A DNA stretch of 39,825 nt, taken from NCBI GenBank assembly GCA_013365325.1, contig JABVXV010000453.1:1-39825 (forward strand), in the 5' to 3' direction. Position numbers and translations under genes: made by a program. Positions 11,801 to 26,800 of the stretch are shown piece after piece. The DNA is from Dipetalonema caudispina (lineage: Eukaryota > Nematoda > Chromadorea > Rhabditida > Onchocercidae). Numbering within the stretch: the first letter of the stretch is position 1; each line of letters starts with the position of its first letter. The notes under the pieces were generated by a model. The model made no database searches. It was not told the DNA's origin and was given only the letters and a program-made list of their open reading frames with translations.

Positions 11801-14800
11801 TTCTTAAAGAGCAATTTTATATAGTATTTTCTTTTTCTTATATTCGAAATTTCAGAAAGGAGAAGCTTAAGCGTTGATGGTCGAAACCGATTTGTTTCAC
11901 GAAATTTAGACTTACACGAGAAGTCGGATAAAATTCCACATTTTTGCGAAGATTTAAGTGCGTTAATGGAAGAGCCATTATTTGATCCATCGCTGTCATA
12001 TTTCATTTCAAGACACAACACCTCATCAGATCATGGTTTGTTTTTTTTTTTTACTCTATCTCTGTTTCTCAAATTTATCAGAATAATTTTAAAAATTTTG
12101 GTTAATGTTGATGGAAGACGCTTTGTATATTGCCATTTCGAAGAGTAAAATTGTCTAGTGATTGTTTTCATTGAAATTCATGTTCTCACTTTTTTCTTTC
12201 TAATTTAATTATTTTCGTTTGAAAATGTTGTACTAACTGTTACTAGTGGCATGAATACCATAACATCAATTATTATTTTGTTGTAATGGAAGTTAGTTGT
12301 TATTTCGAAGAAGAAAATGTCAGTTTCTATTACCTTCTGAGTAGTTTATTTATTCTTTCATGTCCTTTGTTATCTTCCAGTACTTTTGTTAGACCTGACC
12401 TATACAAAGTTTTAGTAAGTTTGAAAATAAAAAAGTAGCCACATAATTTGATGTTTATATCTTTATTGTTCAATTTTTTGTTATCCTATTCGCTGCGTGA
12501 AAGTAGAAGGAATATCCTGAATTTTCCAAAGACAAAAAATGTCCAATATCTGCATTGAATCGAAAATTTTCAGGATCTGCATGTAGTGAAGTCGATGATA
12601 GTCATGATGATATGCAGTATGTATCAACTGATGTGAATGCGGTAAAGGACAATCGGAATTGGCAATCGATGACCAATTTATCCGAATTCCAAATTACATC
12701 CAATGAAGAAATGTTATGTGAACAACATTTCGTAAGTTTCCGTAGTTTCCTTTTTTGTTTGGAAATTTTGTTGATTTACGAAACTATAGATGTACAGTTC
12801 ATAACATGCCTCAATTTAAGGATTTGAAGAATCTGTCGGATGAGTTACCATTACCTAAGAATTCGAAGAGGTTGTACGATTTATCTACAGCTATTGGAAG
12901 CGCATTGAATTTTGTCCCACAAGTCATGAAATTTCCGAAAATTCCTATAAATGAAGCAGATGGAGAATTGTCTGCTCGTCTCGAAAGACAACCTGAACTA
13001 AAGTATATTTGGATTTCAGTTTTATTTTAAAATTTCAATGAACTTAGAAAACGCCGTAAACTCATTCGTAACTAGAATTGATGATAGTCTGTAATGGTAG
13101 CTGACTCTGGTAATGATCTAGTATTGCTTTAAAAATTTTTTTATATTTAATAATTTATTGTCGAAAATGAATCATTCGATGACTTTTTAATTAACTTATA
13201 CAGAAAGACAAGAGAAAATTATCCTTCTTACCGTAAAAATTTCACGTATATCTCTTTAAGAGATTTAAACGTATCTTGTTTAACTCATTCGTATTTATCT
13301 AGATGAGGAATAAAGAATTTCATTCATTAAACTGAAAATTTTCCTTATCTATTTAAAGTCTGTCGAAAATTCATTTGACAAGAAAAATATATAAACTGAT
13401 CGTTATTTTCTTACAACAAATGAAATTCCACATTCGAAACATGCAATGCAGTGAAAAACATTTGCAGTGAAATACATCCGAAAAGTGGTCGTCCTTACGA
13501 TGCCGCAAATTTCACTTCTTCGACATCATCTTGCATTAAATTTCTAGATACACTTTCGGGTTCCTCACGTGAGTTAAGCGTCATATCAGAACACAGTGAT
13601 GCTTATGTTGTGAGTTTTCGCCATTCGTTATTTAAAAAGAAAAAATGACGCTTGATATGAGAAATGCAGTTTACTTTCGTGGCAATACAGTAGTGACATG
13701 ATTGCTTCTAAATCCGTAATTTATCTTTCTTCAATTCCTGAACCGGAAAATTGAATATATTTAAAAAGTGAAATGAATAAAAAATGGAAGTGGTTGAAGA
13801 GGGATTTTAGAAATGCAAATAATTGTTTTTCATATAATATAAATAAATATATCGTAACATTGCTATTACCAAATGTTTAAGATTTCGGACGGCTTTTTCT
13901 CATATTCTTAATTAATAAAAAAGTTTAAGGTTTTCTGAAGCACTCTTTGTTATATCTGAATGTCCACTATGACCATATGTCTCTTTGGACATGAGTGAAA
14001 CAATGTCAGCTTGTGCAAAATTTTTTATAATAATTTTGTCTCATGGGAAAATGGCAGTAATAGTGGGAAACATTCATTCAGGCGAACATTTAAATCACCA
14101 TCACCACAACATCAAAATCTCTTTGCACTTTTGTTCATGAATTGTATGGCGCATATGATGGCACATATTTCACACTCGTCATACGTTTAAATGTTCGAAA
14201 TCATCGTTTTAAATTTAAAAGTAATATTTTCAGTTTTTTTTTCTGCAGGAAAATGAAATGTGTTTCTCGGACATATCAAGAAATGAGCCTAGTTTGCTTG
14301 AAACTGGTGAAAGTGAAACAAATCATCGTGAAAGAGCTATTGATGTCGATGGTATTGTTTCACAACATCGTCGTTGGCGTTCTGAAAGCAGAAATGTGCT
14401 CAAAAAAATATATGATCAGGAAGAACGGGTAATTTACCTTTTTCTCTCAAATTGATTTTGAATTTTGGAAGCACAAGATAGTAATTTCAATGCCTGTGAT
14501 GCTTATTCCAGATGATTAGATGACTCTTTCCTTTTTCGATATACTTAGTTATGGAAAGGAATTCTAAATTTTATTCAGTAACAATAGCAGTGTATAGGAG
14601 AAACTGCAATTGAATTCTTTATGTCAAAGTGTGGAAGAAAGCCATGTGTTTTAGTGCTAAATATTTTATTAAATTTAAGCAGCACTTCAGCCAATATCAC
14701 TTTTCATCAAACAATATTGACCGTTGCTGTTGCTTGAAAATTTACGAAGAAATTATTTTTTGAATTCCAACTAAAAATTTTGTCTCGGATATATTTTCTA

Positions 14801-17800
14801 GAGTTTACGGCAGGAATTTTTTTTTTTTTGGTTGTAAACTTTACTAGTTTAGGTACAGCTAAAGAAATCAGTACCGCTGCGTAATTCGTCGTCACGAAAT
14901 GGTGAGCTTTCGGGACGATGCAAAAGTCAAATGATTTTGAAAGAAGAAACTGATTTCATTAAGAATTGGGCTAAACTTCAAGTAGCGGATGGCATAAAGA
15001 ATTTGTCATCCTCATTTCCGAACGTCAGTGAAATGGATGTACCATCTCCATCTCACCAAGGTTATCTTATTTTATAAATCTGTATATCATTCATTAATTA
15101 CCGATTAGCTGATAGTGTTCAAATTGATTAATGCAAGCCATAATCATATACCAGTCCTTCTTATAAATTATGTGGTTAATATTTTTATTTACTAAATGTG
15201 TGATAATTACTTTGCGCGTAGCTTTCAGTGTAAAAATAAGAAAACATTTCATTGTAGTTCAGATCTGTAAGCATTGATACTTGATTGACGGTTTGCTTTT
15301 TTCTCTTTTTTCTTTTTAAGGGATGTTACTATTGTGTTTGTTCTATTTCAAATTTAAAAACATTTGCTTTTAAACACCACAGATTTATTTGTTTCATATA
15401 CATAAAAAAGATAATTAGTGATTGCGTCTGAAAAATATTACTGGTTTTTTTTTCGGTTTTAAGCAGTAATGTGCGGTACTGTTATATACAGATTCAAAAT
15501 CTATTTTCGTATTTCACAATTAGATATTGTTTACAGATGATACCGAACAAGTAGCCCAAAATATGCAACTTCATTCAGGTATTCAGCATAAAGAGAAGTG
15601 TAAATGGAAGGAAGCTTTACCTGCGGCATTTGGACCACATCAGGTATAATAAATTTTAGTTCAAAAATTCGGCGAATTTATGGATCGAGATTTAAAAACC
15701 TCAAAAAACTCGGTTTAACACTGAAATTGTTAAAGACAACCTGATCATTCATTTAACAAACATCATAAAGTGACTCGTGCTACTTTTAATTCAAATACAT
15801 TTGCAATTCATCAATATGGATTTGATTAATTTAATTCATCATGTTTGTCATAAGAAACATATGCTACGGATAAATTGAATTTTAGAAAATTTTCAGCTTT
15901 ATCAAATATTGCTTTTACTTGCGAAATCTGGTAAATTTCTATATAGCTTAAACTCTATCCAACACTGCATGAATTTATACAGTTGTAACATTATTTTTGC
16001 TGTTGTTTGTGGGATGAAAGGTCATGTACTATGATCATTTATATAATAGTAATGCACTCTTGAATCTTAAGTGATGTGATGTGAAGTATTATATGTTGTA
16101 ATTTAATTATTTAGACAACTATTTGTGATATTGAGATGCAATTTTTTGGTTTACTTACTTTTTGGTGGAATTCAAAACGTTCCATCTCCATAGCTTATTA
16201 AGTCTCTTCAAAAGGTGAAGTCTTGCAGTCCAAATTTCAAGGACCCTTCCAAGACAATTTCACACCAAAATATCTTGACATTTATATATATCTTATGACA
16301 AAGTTAATGAATTTTTCGTAAGTGGTAATGGGAAATGAATTAACTAGTTTTCAAAGATTCTATCGTGTGCAAGTTATTGTGGTTTTATCATCTTGTTCTT
16401 TAATACTATAGCTGCGCTACTGTTTCAAGTATTCATGATTTTTTGTTTGAAAATTAAAAAAATGATTACAGGTTATTGCACCAACTCAACGACCTTCCCG
16501 AACGGCAGCTACTTCTTCCGTACGGAAGACATCTGATAGGTTAGATTCAATTTTTTGGTAGAAAATACGAAACAGTATCATCCGTTTCTGAATTTAAGCT
16601 TCTTAAAATTTGAAAGCAGTCAGGGAAAAAGGAAATGAAAAAATCTGAACTTTTTCAGTTCTGTACAGTATGAGAAGAAAGTTCGCGTTGAAAAGAAACA
16701 TTCACGGAAAACAAGCACATTGTTCGATTTCTTTCGTGTGAGTAATTTATACTTCTACTAACAATTTTTAAATAAATTCGTCAAAGGGAAACCCTTATTT
16801 AGCTGATTACCTTCCAGAAAATCCTGAAAGCTTTTGCTTAGGGTTTTTTGAACTTAAATCACCGTCAAGTTTTGACTGTCCGCTCGATAAAGAATGCGAC
16901 AAATAGGACAGTACTAAGAAAATGCGCTTTTTCTACCGGTAATGCATGCATCCATTTACGAACCACAACTGAGCATCAGTTTCTGTGGAGCGTTAGATCA
17001 ATTATGTGAATTCATTCGGTAGTGAAAGGTTGTTAGCAGAATTGGAAAATTGAAAAAAGTGTTTGAAAAGATACGGAATCCTAATGAAATATAAATCATA
17101 TTTAGCTTAAAATTCTTCTTTTAAATTTTTTTTTTCTTCCTTAAAAAATTCAATAGATCTCGATGTCTATATTAATTGAATTTTGACTTTTCACTGCAAT
17201 CGATCCCAATGACTGTTTTTTCTTTTTGTAGAAACCCGATTTACGGTGTTTTTCGGATGTTGTCCCACCGATTAATGATGTAAGTTGGTTGCTTCTTTTC
17301 TTTTGAAACTTTATTAAAGTAGAAAAAAAAATAACGTCAAATATTTTACGACTCACCATATTGTTTCCACTGCCTATTAGATGATTCGGACGAAGTCTCG
17401 AATTTATTTCCTTAGTTCATGTCTTAAGTCTTAAGTTGGTGAAAGTGCTTCTAATCCATCAAGGTTCAAGAATATCGTTATGAGATATATCGTCAAGTTT
17501 TTCTGTTTCTACATGATGTAACATATATTCGTATGTAAGTTCGACATTAAAAAATATTATTGCAAAATATAGAGAATGATGTTAATAATTTGTCATCTTT
17601 AATCTTTATTTTTAGAGACGGTCAACAATTGCAGAAGGATTTGACGGTTGGTATTATATTAAATGTTTCAGCGGCGGATTATGCATATCTTCAATTTCTA
17701 ACATTTCATTTTTATTCTAAACGAGAGTATATATTTGAATGTGCTACCATTGCTTGTAATTTGGGAGAAAGCCTGAAATACTTCATTATTTCATTATCCA

Positions 17801-20800
17801 AAATACCTGTAGATATCCTAAGGTAGTAGTGAGACGAGGATATTACTTTCCTCACATTGTTTGCTTTTTCCAAGTTTCTATTTTTACTGCACTGCATTAT
17901 TCGCCAATTATCCATTTCTTTCCATTCCCTGATCTTCCATATCGTGTGTACCAACTAGCTGCTAACAAACACTGTAAGTCTCAAAAAAAGAAAAATATGT
18001 TTTGATAGTCGTACTTTGAACAGTCCGTAAGTTTTCGATTTATAGATCAGGGTATTTTATTTCAAACTAATTCTTGAACTTTGACTCGAAAGTACTACTC
18101 ATCGTCTTATTTCTTGGGTATTTGCTGTGGTTTCATTTCATGTTGCTAATAATGAGAACTGATAGTATTGCTGGATCAATCAGTTGAAGATCCAATTTCT
18201 GACGTTTTGCATACTTTTTTCATATTTTGCATATTTATCCATATAGCATCGATCGATTAACTTCAGACTTGTCTTGGGTAATAAAAAATCGCTAGACGTG
18301 TGGCAAAATAATCAACCGAGCAAATATAACTGCTTATTGCTAGTTTTAAGCCATCAGTTGTCTATTAATGAAGATGTTAAACGACCAATTTGATGACTTT
18401 GTATCGTAGATCTTGTTTGAAGTATTAAGGGATATGCTACGCTGGTAGGATTATTGAGATTTTTGAAGAAGTTCAAGAAAATTTGAAGTCATCATTTGAA
18501 TTTTACAGTTAATATCGTCTTAAAATTTCTTGGTTTTCTTTCGAGTCGCAAATCTCAGTTTCAGGAACACTGGATACAAAACCATTATTGGACAAAATAC
18601 CAAATACAATTTCTGCAAGTGATGGTCGTTATTTAGCTGCACATCTCAAAGAAGCACAAAGATTTATTCCAGACGTGTGAGGGAGTATTTTCTTTTTATA
18701 AATATTTAAAAGAACTGTTTATTTCATTTTGGCATACTTTTGGCAAATCTATTTCAATTTTAATAAATTCTCTTTTAACGTTGAAAGTACAACACAACGG
18801 TTGAAATTGATTAGCAAGTAATAAAATGATAGAATAACGTTTCATATTACTGTTATCATCTGATGAAATATTTGTATTAGCTATCAGGATTAGTTTATCT
18901 CCCGAAAATCTTCTAAAACAAGCCTGTAATATGCAACAAAAGTTTATTGTGATTAGAGTCGAATAATCTAAAAGTTGCTATTGAAGTCTGAATTCCAGAA
19001 ATAAACCAAGATGGGCTGATTTGGATTTATGGACTGAGGAACCAGCAACGTGGTCATCTAATAATTGTTCCCTCAAGTTAAGTAAAAAAGAGCGGAAGAA
19101 ACAAGATATTATTCATGGTTAGGATGGGATTTATTTTGTCTGTATTGCATCTATAATTATCATTATTCATCCTATATACCCTTGAAAGATGTAAATAGTT
19201 GAAATTAATTTTAAGTAATTTCTATATATTTATCTTCAGAGCTGTATTTGACTGAGAAACATCACTGTCAAGTGTTGGTAATCCTTCAGCAAGTAAGTGT
19301 TTTTTGATTTATTTCAACTGAATTCAAAATCAAAATCTTGTTCAAAGATTTTGGTTCAATGAACTCAAATTTTGATAAGTAAGAGAATGGTGAAGGATGA
19401 AGAAAAAGGAGGAGAGAATAACGATATAAGGTTGCTATCATGAGGCTCTCTGTGCACTTCAAAGTCTGTTTGCTGAATGGTTTTTCAGATTTGACTTCAT
19501 TATTGATAATGAAGATAAATTGTAATTGTTTTTCTTTCTTTTATTCAAAAACTTCTTCCTTCATCTCCAAACTTTTTTATTTGCATGATAGTGGTTAATT
19601 TAAAATAGGGATTTTAGAGTAGGAATATCTATGCTGCATTAAAACATGAATAATCATAACGTAAATTGAATTAAAATTATTTTCTTGAAGTAATCCGCTT
19701 TTCATGAAAATAGGTTTTCTCTCTTCCAGGTCTATCAAGAAGGGCTTCGAATAAAGGGTATTATGGATGAGGTAAAACAGAATGAATTGATTCCACCCGT
19801 CTTAGATACATTGCTTGATTTTCATCTCAATTTCCTGCGACAGTTGAAGCAGAAAAGATTGGAAACAGAAGTTGTTAATTCGGTAGCAAAAATTATTTAC
19901 TCAGAGGTAAGAAATGTGAGATTATTCTGTTATTTCCAAAATATTTTCTTATTCTGCCGGGAAGATGGAAAAATTTTAGTATTATATGTATGTATTAATC
20001 CTGTGATTATAACCTTAAGAATTATCTGTTGGATTTCGTAGGTAAGCAAATAGTATTTAGTTTATCAATTTATTCCAAAATCAAACAAGCATGCACGATT
20101 GAAATTAGGAAGTTAGGGCAAGTGGCACTCGAAGTGCCTTGCTTCTTAGGAAAGTTGCTGGTAACCTGCAATATTACTGTCAGTTAGATGAATTTTTTCT
20201 TACCGATTGTGATCATAATCGTTTTATCTGTTATGTTAAACTTTGCTAATGTAAACCCTACTGACAAATTTTATTTGCAGTTCGAAAAGAGTGAACAAAA
20301 TCAAATTGCTATATATGCATACACCGAATTTTGTTCAAAATACGATCAGTGTGGTCGTTTGTACGATGAGTGGATGATAAAAAATGCTGAACTTAGAAAA
20401 TTTTTCGATGTAAGACAATTTGATTAATTTCAAGTTATATTGGGAAAAATCAGTTTATTTCTATTCTTTTCATTACTAAATTTTTTTTTTTTAAGCAATA
20501 CGAGCAAGATCCAACTTATAAAGGTCGAACGTTCAAAATGTGTTTGCTGTTGATTGCTCAAAGATTGACTAAATATCCTGTACTGGTTGAAAAAGTAAGT
20601 GTCAAAATCTGTATTCTATCTCTGTTGGGCTGGAAGATAATTCAGCTTAATTTGTTCTCATGAAATTCTCTTTATTCTTTCACGAACTCTTTAGGATAAT
20701 TTAAGATTGACAGTTTCATTTGATATTGTTATTTAACTTTAGATCTTTGTGCAGAACCAAAAACAAGTAAATCTGAAAATAAAAATAAGCACAGAATGAT

Positions 20801-23800
20801 GAGAACTCAGCTAACAGTAAGAAGCAAAGTTAAATGAAGATCACATGGCACATGAAGATTACATACATTTTTGATAAGAGAATAAAGATGGAATTTATTA
20901 TGTAGTTTTTTCAACTATTTTACCATTTTTTCGCATTTCGCGATACTTATCTATTCTTCCTATTAATTAGCTAGTTCGTGTTAATTTGCATGTCGAATTA
21001 AAAAAGAACTTTTCCATTGTCTCTAAACATACAATACAACTTATAGAAGATATATGATACTGCAAACTTTTGTTATAACTGAATTTGATTCATCTAATAA
21101 TATCTCAATATTATTCGAGATTTCTAAATTTTCCCGAATACTAACATACATAAGTTTTTGTAGATCACCGAGATGGAAAGTGGTGCAGCAAAAGAGGAAA
21201 GCATACGGGCTCATCAAGCAGTAAAGAAATTTGCAATGCATGTTAATAACGAAATTGCTAAATTAGAAGTAAGTAGACGTTGGGATCGAGTGCGCTCACA
21301 AATGGATCGTTCGTCGAAAGGTCGCTTTGGACCAAATGATTTTTTTACAGTACGTTAATGCCAATTAATTTTTTGCTTATTTGTTCACATTTCGATCCAT
21401 TTTGCTCCCGAAAAAGAATGCGTCACACTTATTACATCACACTGAAAATGAAGATGCATAGACTCAAAGTGAAATACCAAGTCACTATAACTTTTAAAAA
21501 TATGTTAGGCTGGGAAGCCTTTTTAATGTTGGTTTTATTTTTAGATGAACTTTTATCAGAATTATTTGAAAAGTTTATTGAAGATTTTTCTAAATTTTTT
21601 TGCACATTTCTGTTTTAGTATGATGATCTCATACTAAATGGCAGTGATGAGGAACGACGTGTAATTTGTATAGGCGGTGCAGTTTGTCAGAATTCGCAGA
21701 AAAAGCAATCGGAGGGAATAGGTACTAGTTGTCCTTTTTCTTTCGACTATCGTTTGATAAAAAATACAATAATTTGTGCCGGAAGTTTATAACGTCCTCC
21801 GTATGCTGGAGTTTCTTTTTCAACTCATTTTTTTTAAATTTTTTTAAAAACGGTGGACAGGGAACCTATGAGAGACGAAAAAAAAAGGCAAAGAAGCATT
21901 TCTATGAGTTAGGCAAAATCAAATTCTGAAGTATTTTTGACATATGATTGGTTTACAATTTTGGTTCGTTGTTATTTATCAAGAATCATCGTTTTTATTA
22001 TGCAATGAGCACACTTTTGGTATTATTCAAGTTTCGTGGCATATATATCAGAAATCGTATGAGGGAAACTGTTTGGGTTGTGTGGTATAAGTCGAAGAAC
22101 ATGGAATTTGTAGAATTATTATTCTTTCAGAAGTGTTTCTTAAAAATATACATTTCAGAAGTTGTAATAGTATTGTTCGATGATATTCTGATCATGTTGG
22201 CAAATTCGAGTAGCAACAAATATGTATTTCTTGACCGTGGATCTGGAGTTAATCTTTAGGCTTTCATTTTTTTTACTTTTAATATGAATGTTAACCTCAT
22301 ATTATCTTCCGTCTTAGATATAACACTTGGCAATGGTTTACACCTAACTGCATTATCGAAATAAGAGAGATCAAAATTTTGTTACATTATAAATCTTACC
22401 TGTTTTTTTATTTTTTTTTTTTGTCGTCATCATTTTTGGGCTTCGAAATTTCAGGCAATTTAATGGAATTTTTAAATTAAAAGCCAAAACTAGTTTTGTA
22501 TAAAGAAGTGGAAATTACAGAGCACGGTGATTGCGCTGAGCAAATTACTGGTTCGTGAAGTGCCGCGTAGTACGAAGTTATTCTTTTTGCTTTCTGATGA
22601 TCCGTGTCCTGATTTGTTTGTTGTGAGTTTTGCTTCCAAAGCTGATGTTGACCAATGGAAGAAAGCAATTGAAGTATCAAAAAATGTGGCACCAACACAT
22701 GGTTAGTTCATTTCAACGTAATAATAGCATCATTGGATCATAAAATCCAAACGTGGATGCAGTATAAGACACACAGTGATCGGATAATGTATACATATTG
22801 CGAAGTTTCAAAAAAAACCGTGTTATCAGACCGTGATGAGACAAGGTTCAGCGTGGTAAAAATTGCTCCGACTTGAAAATAGTGCGAAATTATTCTTAAG
22901 ATTAGTTCTACCAACTATTTCGTAATAGTTCTGGTGTGACATCAAGTTTAAATTCCTTAGTACCTGAAGATCAGATATTAATTTGCCATTATTGTAAATT
23001 TTTTGGTTTAGATGATATACCAATGATTACTATCCTAACCATTTTATGAATCCGGTGGTTTTTCTTTTTTTATATTTTCTCACTTTTATTCGGGATCCCT
23101 CTTAGTAAAATATATTAAATATTTGATTATTTGCTCTTATATCCATTCTCCTTTGTCCATGTTTTAATGAGAAATTTCATCATTATATTCCTCATCAACA
23201 ACTGATGATATACCTCCTATTTCCCATAGGAATTGATCCCCTCAGGCTATATATGTATATATATTTGGTTGTAGTGATGTTTATATACAAAATGGTTAGT
23301 ACGTATATAGAAAACATGCATAGTATTATTATGATATTGTTTACGATAATTTCTTTTCAAGTCAACATATTGTGATTAAGATTATTGTATTGTCTTCTAA
23401 CTGTAGGAATTATCACTAGTTCAAAAATTTGGATTCATAAAATTGTCAAATGTTAAAAGAATTGAATTGGAGAATCAGAAATTCTGCGTAACTTATATCG
23501 GTTTTTGAATTCATTTGAAAATTTTAATAGGAATAAAATTATCTGCTACATTTTTACGGATAAAATTTTTGAAATTATTTTGAAAGGTTTCCAATTTTAC
23601 GTAGCTATTAGGGATTCGTTGGACTATTTATAGCCAATCTACGATTAATTGCATTACTGTCCAATGTATTCAACTATAAATTGAAGATTGGAGGTGATTT
23701 TTAGTTATAGATTCGTTTCCATTTGATCCATCGTTCTCAAGCTATGGATGGTTTAAAAAGTACTTTCTCCATATACTTTAAATTTCCAATTATATCTTCT

Positions 23801-26800
23801 ACTTTCTGTTGACGTTGAACTAAGTTTAGGTGTAGTTGGGTTTTTTTTTTTCTTTTTTTTTTTTTGGAAAAAAAGGAAAATGCGACTAAGCGATTTATTA
23901 TGTAAATATGTTTGTTTTTTCATTGCATTACGAAAGTTTATTTCCAAGGAAATTCTTTAAATTTTTAATTCGAACATTTGTGAAATTTGCAGTGAAACGT
24001 GCCACAGTTACAAGTGGTATGAATTTACCGGATGAAGATCCCGAGGAAAGGAGGCTTAACCAAGAAATTGCAAAGTGGGAAGAGAAACTGCGTGAACTTT
24101 TTGGTGAGGGTTTAATCTTTCGAAAAGGAATAGAAGTTCACTTTTTTTAAGTTAAGATAAAATGGGATGGTACAAAATATCGTCAGCATCTGTCATTTGA
24201 TGAAATATGATCAAATATGAGTTTTAACTCAATTCATTTTACATTACATTACTTGTAACTTTACTCTTCAAGATTTTAGAAAGCTTCTTCCCAGAAGAAA
24301 ATGGAAATGTCCATCATAACATTCATTTAGCCGGTTTGTAGTCGAAAAATAGAGAATGAAAGATTTCCATATAATTTACAAGTAAATCTACAGATAAGCG
24401 CATAAAAGATGAAAGAGAATTATCAAACTACATTGAGAAACGATTGGCGTGGTTTGAACAACTTCGTTCGCATATCGGAAAGGTTCCATTAATGGATCGA
24501 ACGGATACTACTAGAAATGCTGTGCGAGAAAAGGTACAATTGTTGATATTGTTGTACTTGACAATTTTTCAAATTTATTGGTCTAATTTGTGAATTTTTT
24601 TTCAAAACTTTGCTCACTATAGTAAAATTTGATAAGGTTTTGCATTTGGTTTTTCTTGAAGATATAACTCCATTTCAGATGAAAGGTTTGGTCAAACAAA
24701 AATTTGCTGAATTACGTGCAGCAAGACGAACCTCGTTGAGCAGAGGTTATCAGTTATTAGCGTTTATACAAGCATTTTCATGGACTGAATTTGGAATTTA
24801 ATTCTTTTCAATACTAGTTTTTTCAATAAACTTGAAATTTTTTCAAGTTTTTATTTAGTAAGGATGGAAATTGATGTGCTATTTTATCCTATTTATCATT
24901 ATTAGTTACAGTGGCGCAACGAGCCGAACGAATGTATGAAGATGATTTCGTATCATTCTTTGATGATACATATGATGCTGGCGCTGGAACATCAGATTCG
25001 AATCATTCCACTGATCAAAGTGAAAGTGATGAAGGTCGTCAGAAGTTGCCGAGACGAAATCGAACTTTCAGTGGTATCGGTGAACGAAGGAAAGGTTAAT
25101 ATAAAATTTGTTTAATCAAATTTTCGGAAAATATCAAAATTGAAAAATACATTTTAATACTATTATTTCGCTGACTTAATGAGGAAGAGAGGATTTGGTT
25201 TCGAAATCCAGAGTCGTAGTTGACATTTAAGAAAGAGTTAGCACATTTGGAAAAATTTGTTCATTAATTTCATTTTGTAGGTGGTTCTGTCCGGAGGCAT
25301 ACAACGGAACCTCAAATAGCTGATGTAAGAATTTATGGTGAAGAACACGATTCTGCTGCAGAGGAGGAAGAAATGAGGAAGCTTCCGGTTTTCATTTTCA
25401 TCTTTACACATCAGTTTTTCTTTCCAGCAGTCTGTAAGCTCTGTCCGAAATGTTTATCCGGAGTGTAGTAAGGCCATCAACAGGAAATGCGATCCTAAGT
25501 GTCCAGGCAATTCTGATGGTCTTGGTAATTGCTGCAGAAGTAATCTAAAATTATTCGAGCAACGGTCTTTTGGGGAAGTAAAAGTTCGAAAATTTTTGTG
25601 AAGATTCTAAAAGATCAACCACTAATGCATCAACCATTACTTTTTTTAACTCAAATTTTTTCCTGTTTGCAGTTACTTTTGGGTCCGATGGCTCGTCGTT
25701 CAGCTATAAGTATTATTCGAGAAAATGCTCAACTCAGGGTTGAAAATAACCAGTTACAAAGTGAAATTGCTTTGTAAGTTTCTTTTTATGGAAACTTCTC
25801 TTTTTATTTAAAAAAAAATGATGCAAAAAAACTACTTGAGTACTTTGAGATAACAACTTACTGTATGTTTTTGTGCTTTATATTTTCTCTTGCTTCAGGA
25901 GTAGAGTATTCAGCTACGGAATTGCTGTTTATTTTTTAAACTATGTTATGTAATCTTTGTTACATTAAGTTATTGTTGTTCTCTTCTACCTAATCATGGG
26001 ATTTGTGAATGTCATGCATATTGTGTTTTGCAACTCAAAAAAGTTAGTAAAACTTGGTGGATCTTAAGAAAATAATAATATATTTAATCCAGTTTTTCGG
26101 GAATTTCGTTCTTGAAATCAGCTAGATGATTGATGTTGTAATTAATTATTTTTTGTTTATTAACTTAGTGGTAATTGTTCCCCAATTTTTCCTTTTAGTA
26201 TTATATTTGATGACTATATAAGGGAGCTGTTGATTGGTGTAAATTGCCCGATAACCGCTTGAGTAATTCGATGTAATCATCGTGGTTGTGCTGTAGTCGC
26301 CGTTGTAGTCGAAGTATAGTGCAACATTTTTTATCAGCTGATGTTATCAGTTGTGTAGACGCATTTTTTTCCTTTTTTTTTTGTCGGAATATAAGTCTTT
26401 ATGAATTGACAAATTACTTTCTGTATTACAGTCGTGAGTTACGTATTGCATCACTAAAGAGTCGACGTTTGGCGGCTGTTCCAGCCAGTGCACTCGAGGC
26501 ATTACGCAACAAACAGAATGAATTACAAAATGATAAACGTGAATTTAAGATATTTTGTGAACTTCGTGTAGATGAAATAAATCGACGGACTACGGAATTG
26601 TTGGAGAAAGAGGTGATTTTTAATGTTTCATAGAACGCAAGAGAATGATAATGACTTCTTGATTTGAATGATAATAATTTTTCAAGTTATTTGAATTAAA
26701 ATTTCATTTAAGTCGGAAAGAAACTACTGAACATCTGGGTTAAATGATGAAAACCGTTGATAGTTTTAGAGTTGATAGAAGGAGGTTAAAAGTTATCATC

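Larger units (their letters stand above)
8806..18676 (+). other. Exons 1-13: Ser-rich N-terminal region before the DH domain
   Basis: These exons code for about 579 residues rich in Ser, Asp/Glu, Asn and Arg, with no fold I recognise. The pattern suggests mostly disordered sequence with short conserved stretches. Examples are a proline-containing patch (ELPLPKNSKRLYDL, exon 4), an Arg/Trp patch (SQHRRWRSESRNVLKK, exon 6) and a Lys-rich segment before LFDFFR (exons 10-11). No C1 zinc-finger pattern (spaced His/Cys) is visible, although GEF-H1 and AKAP13 carry one. It may lie on unseen upstream exons or be absent. Exon 4 uses an AAG acceptor (tcaatttaag) because the TAG/CAG sites upstream are out of frame. 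An ATG at 8984 is the first in-frame Met and would be the start if 8805 were a trans-splice acceptor. Confidence 0.8.

Noticed and set aside
17560..17826. 88-codon open frame of protein-like composition overlapping exon 12
   Set aside because: Its frame does not match the phase left by exon 11; only the 31-nt exon in the other frame joins the chain.
21729..22259. Two open frames between the PH exons
   Set aside because: Only 22159-22247 fits splice sites and PH strand sequence; the rest is intron sequence read through.
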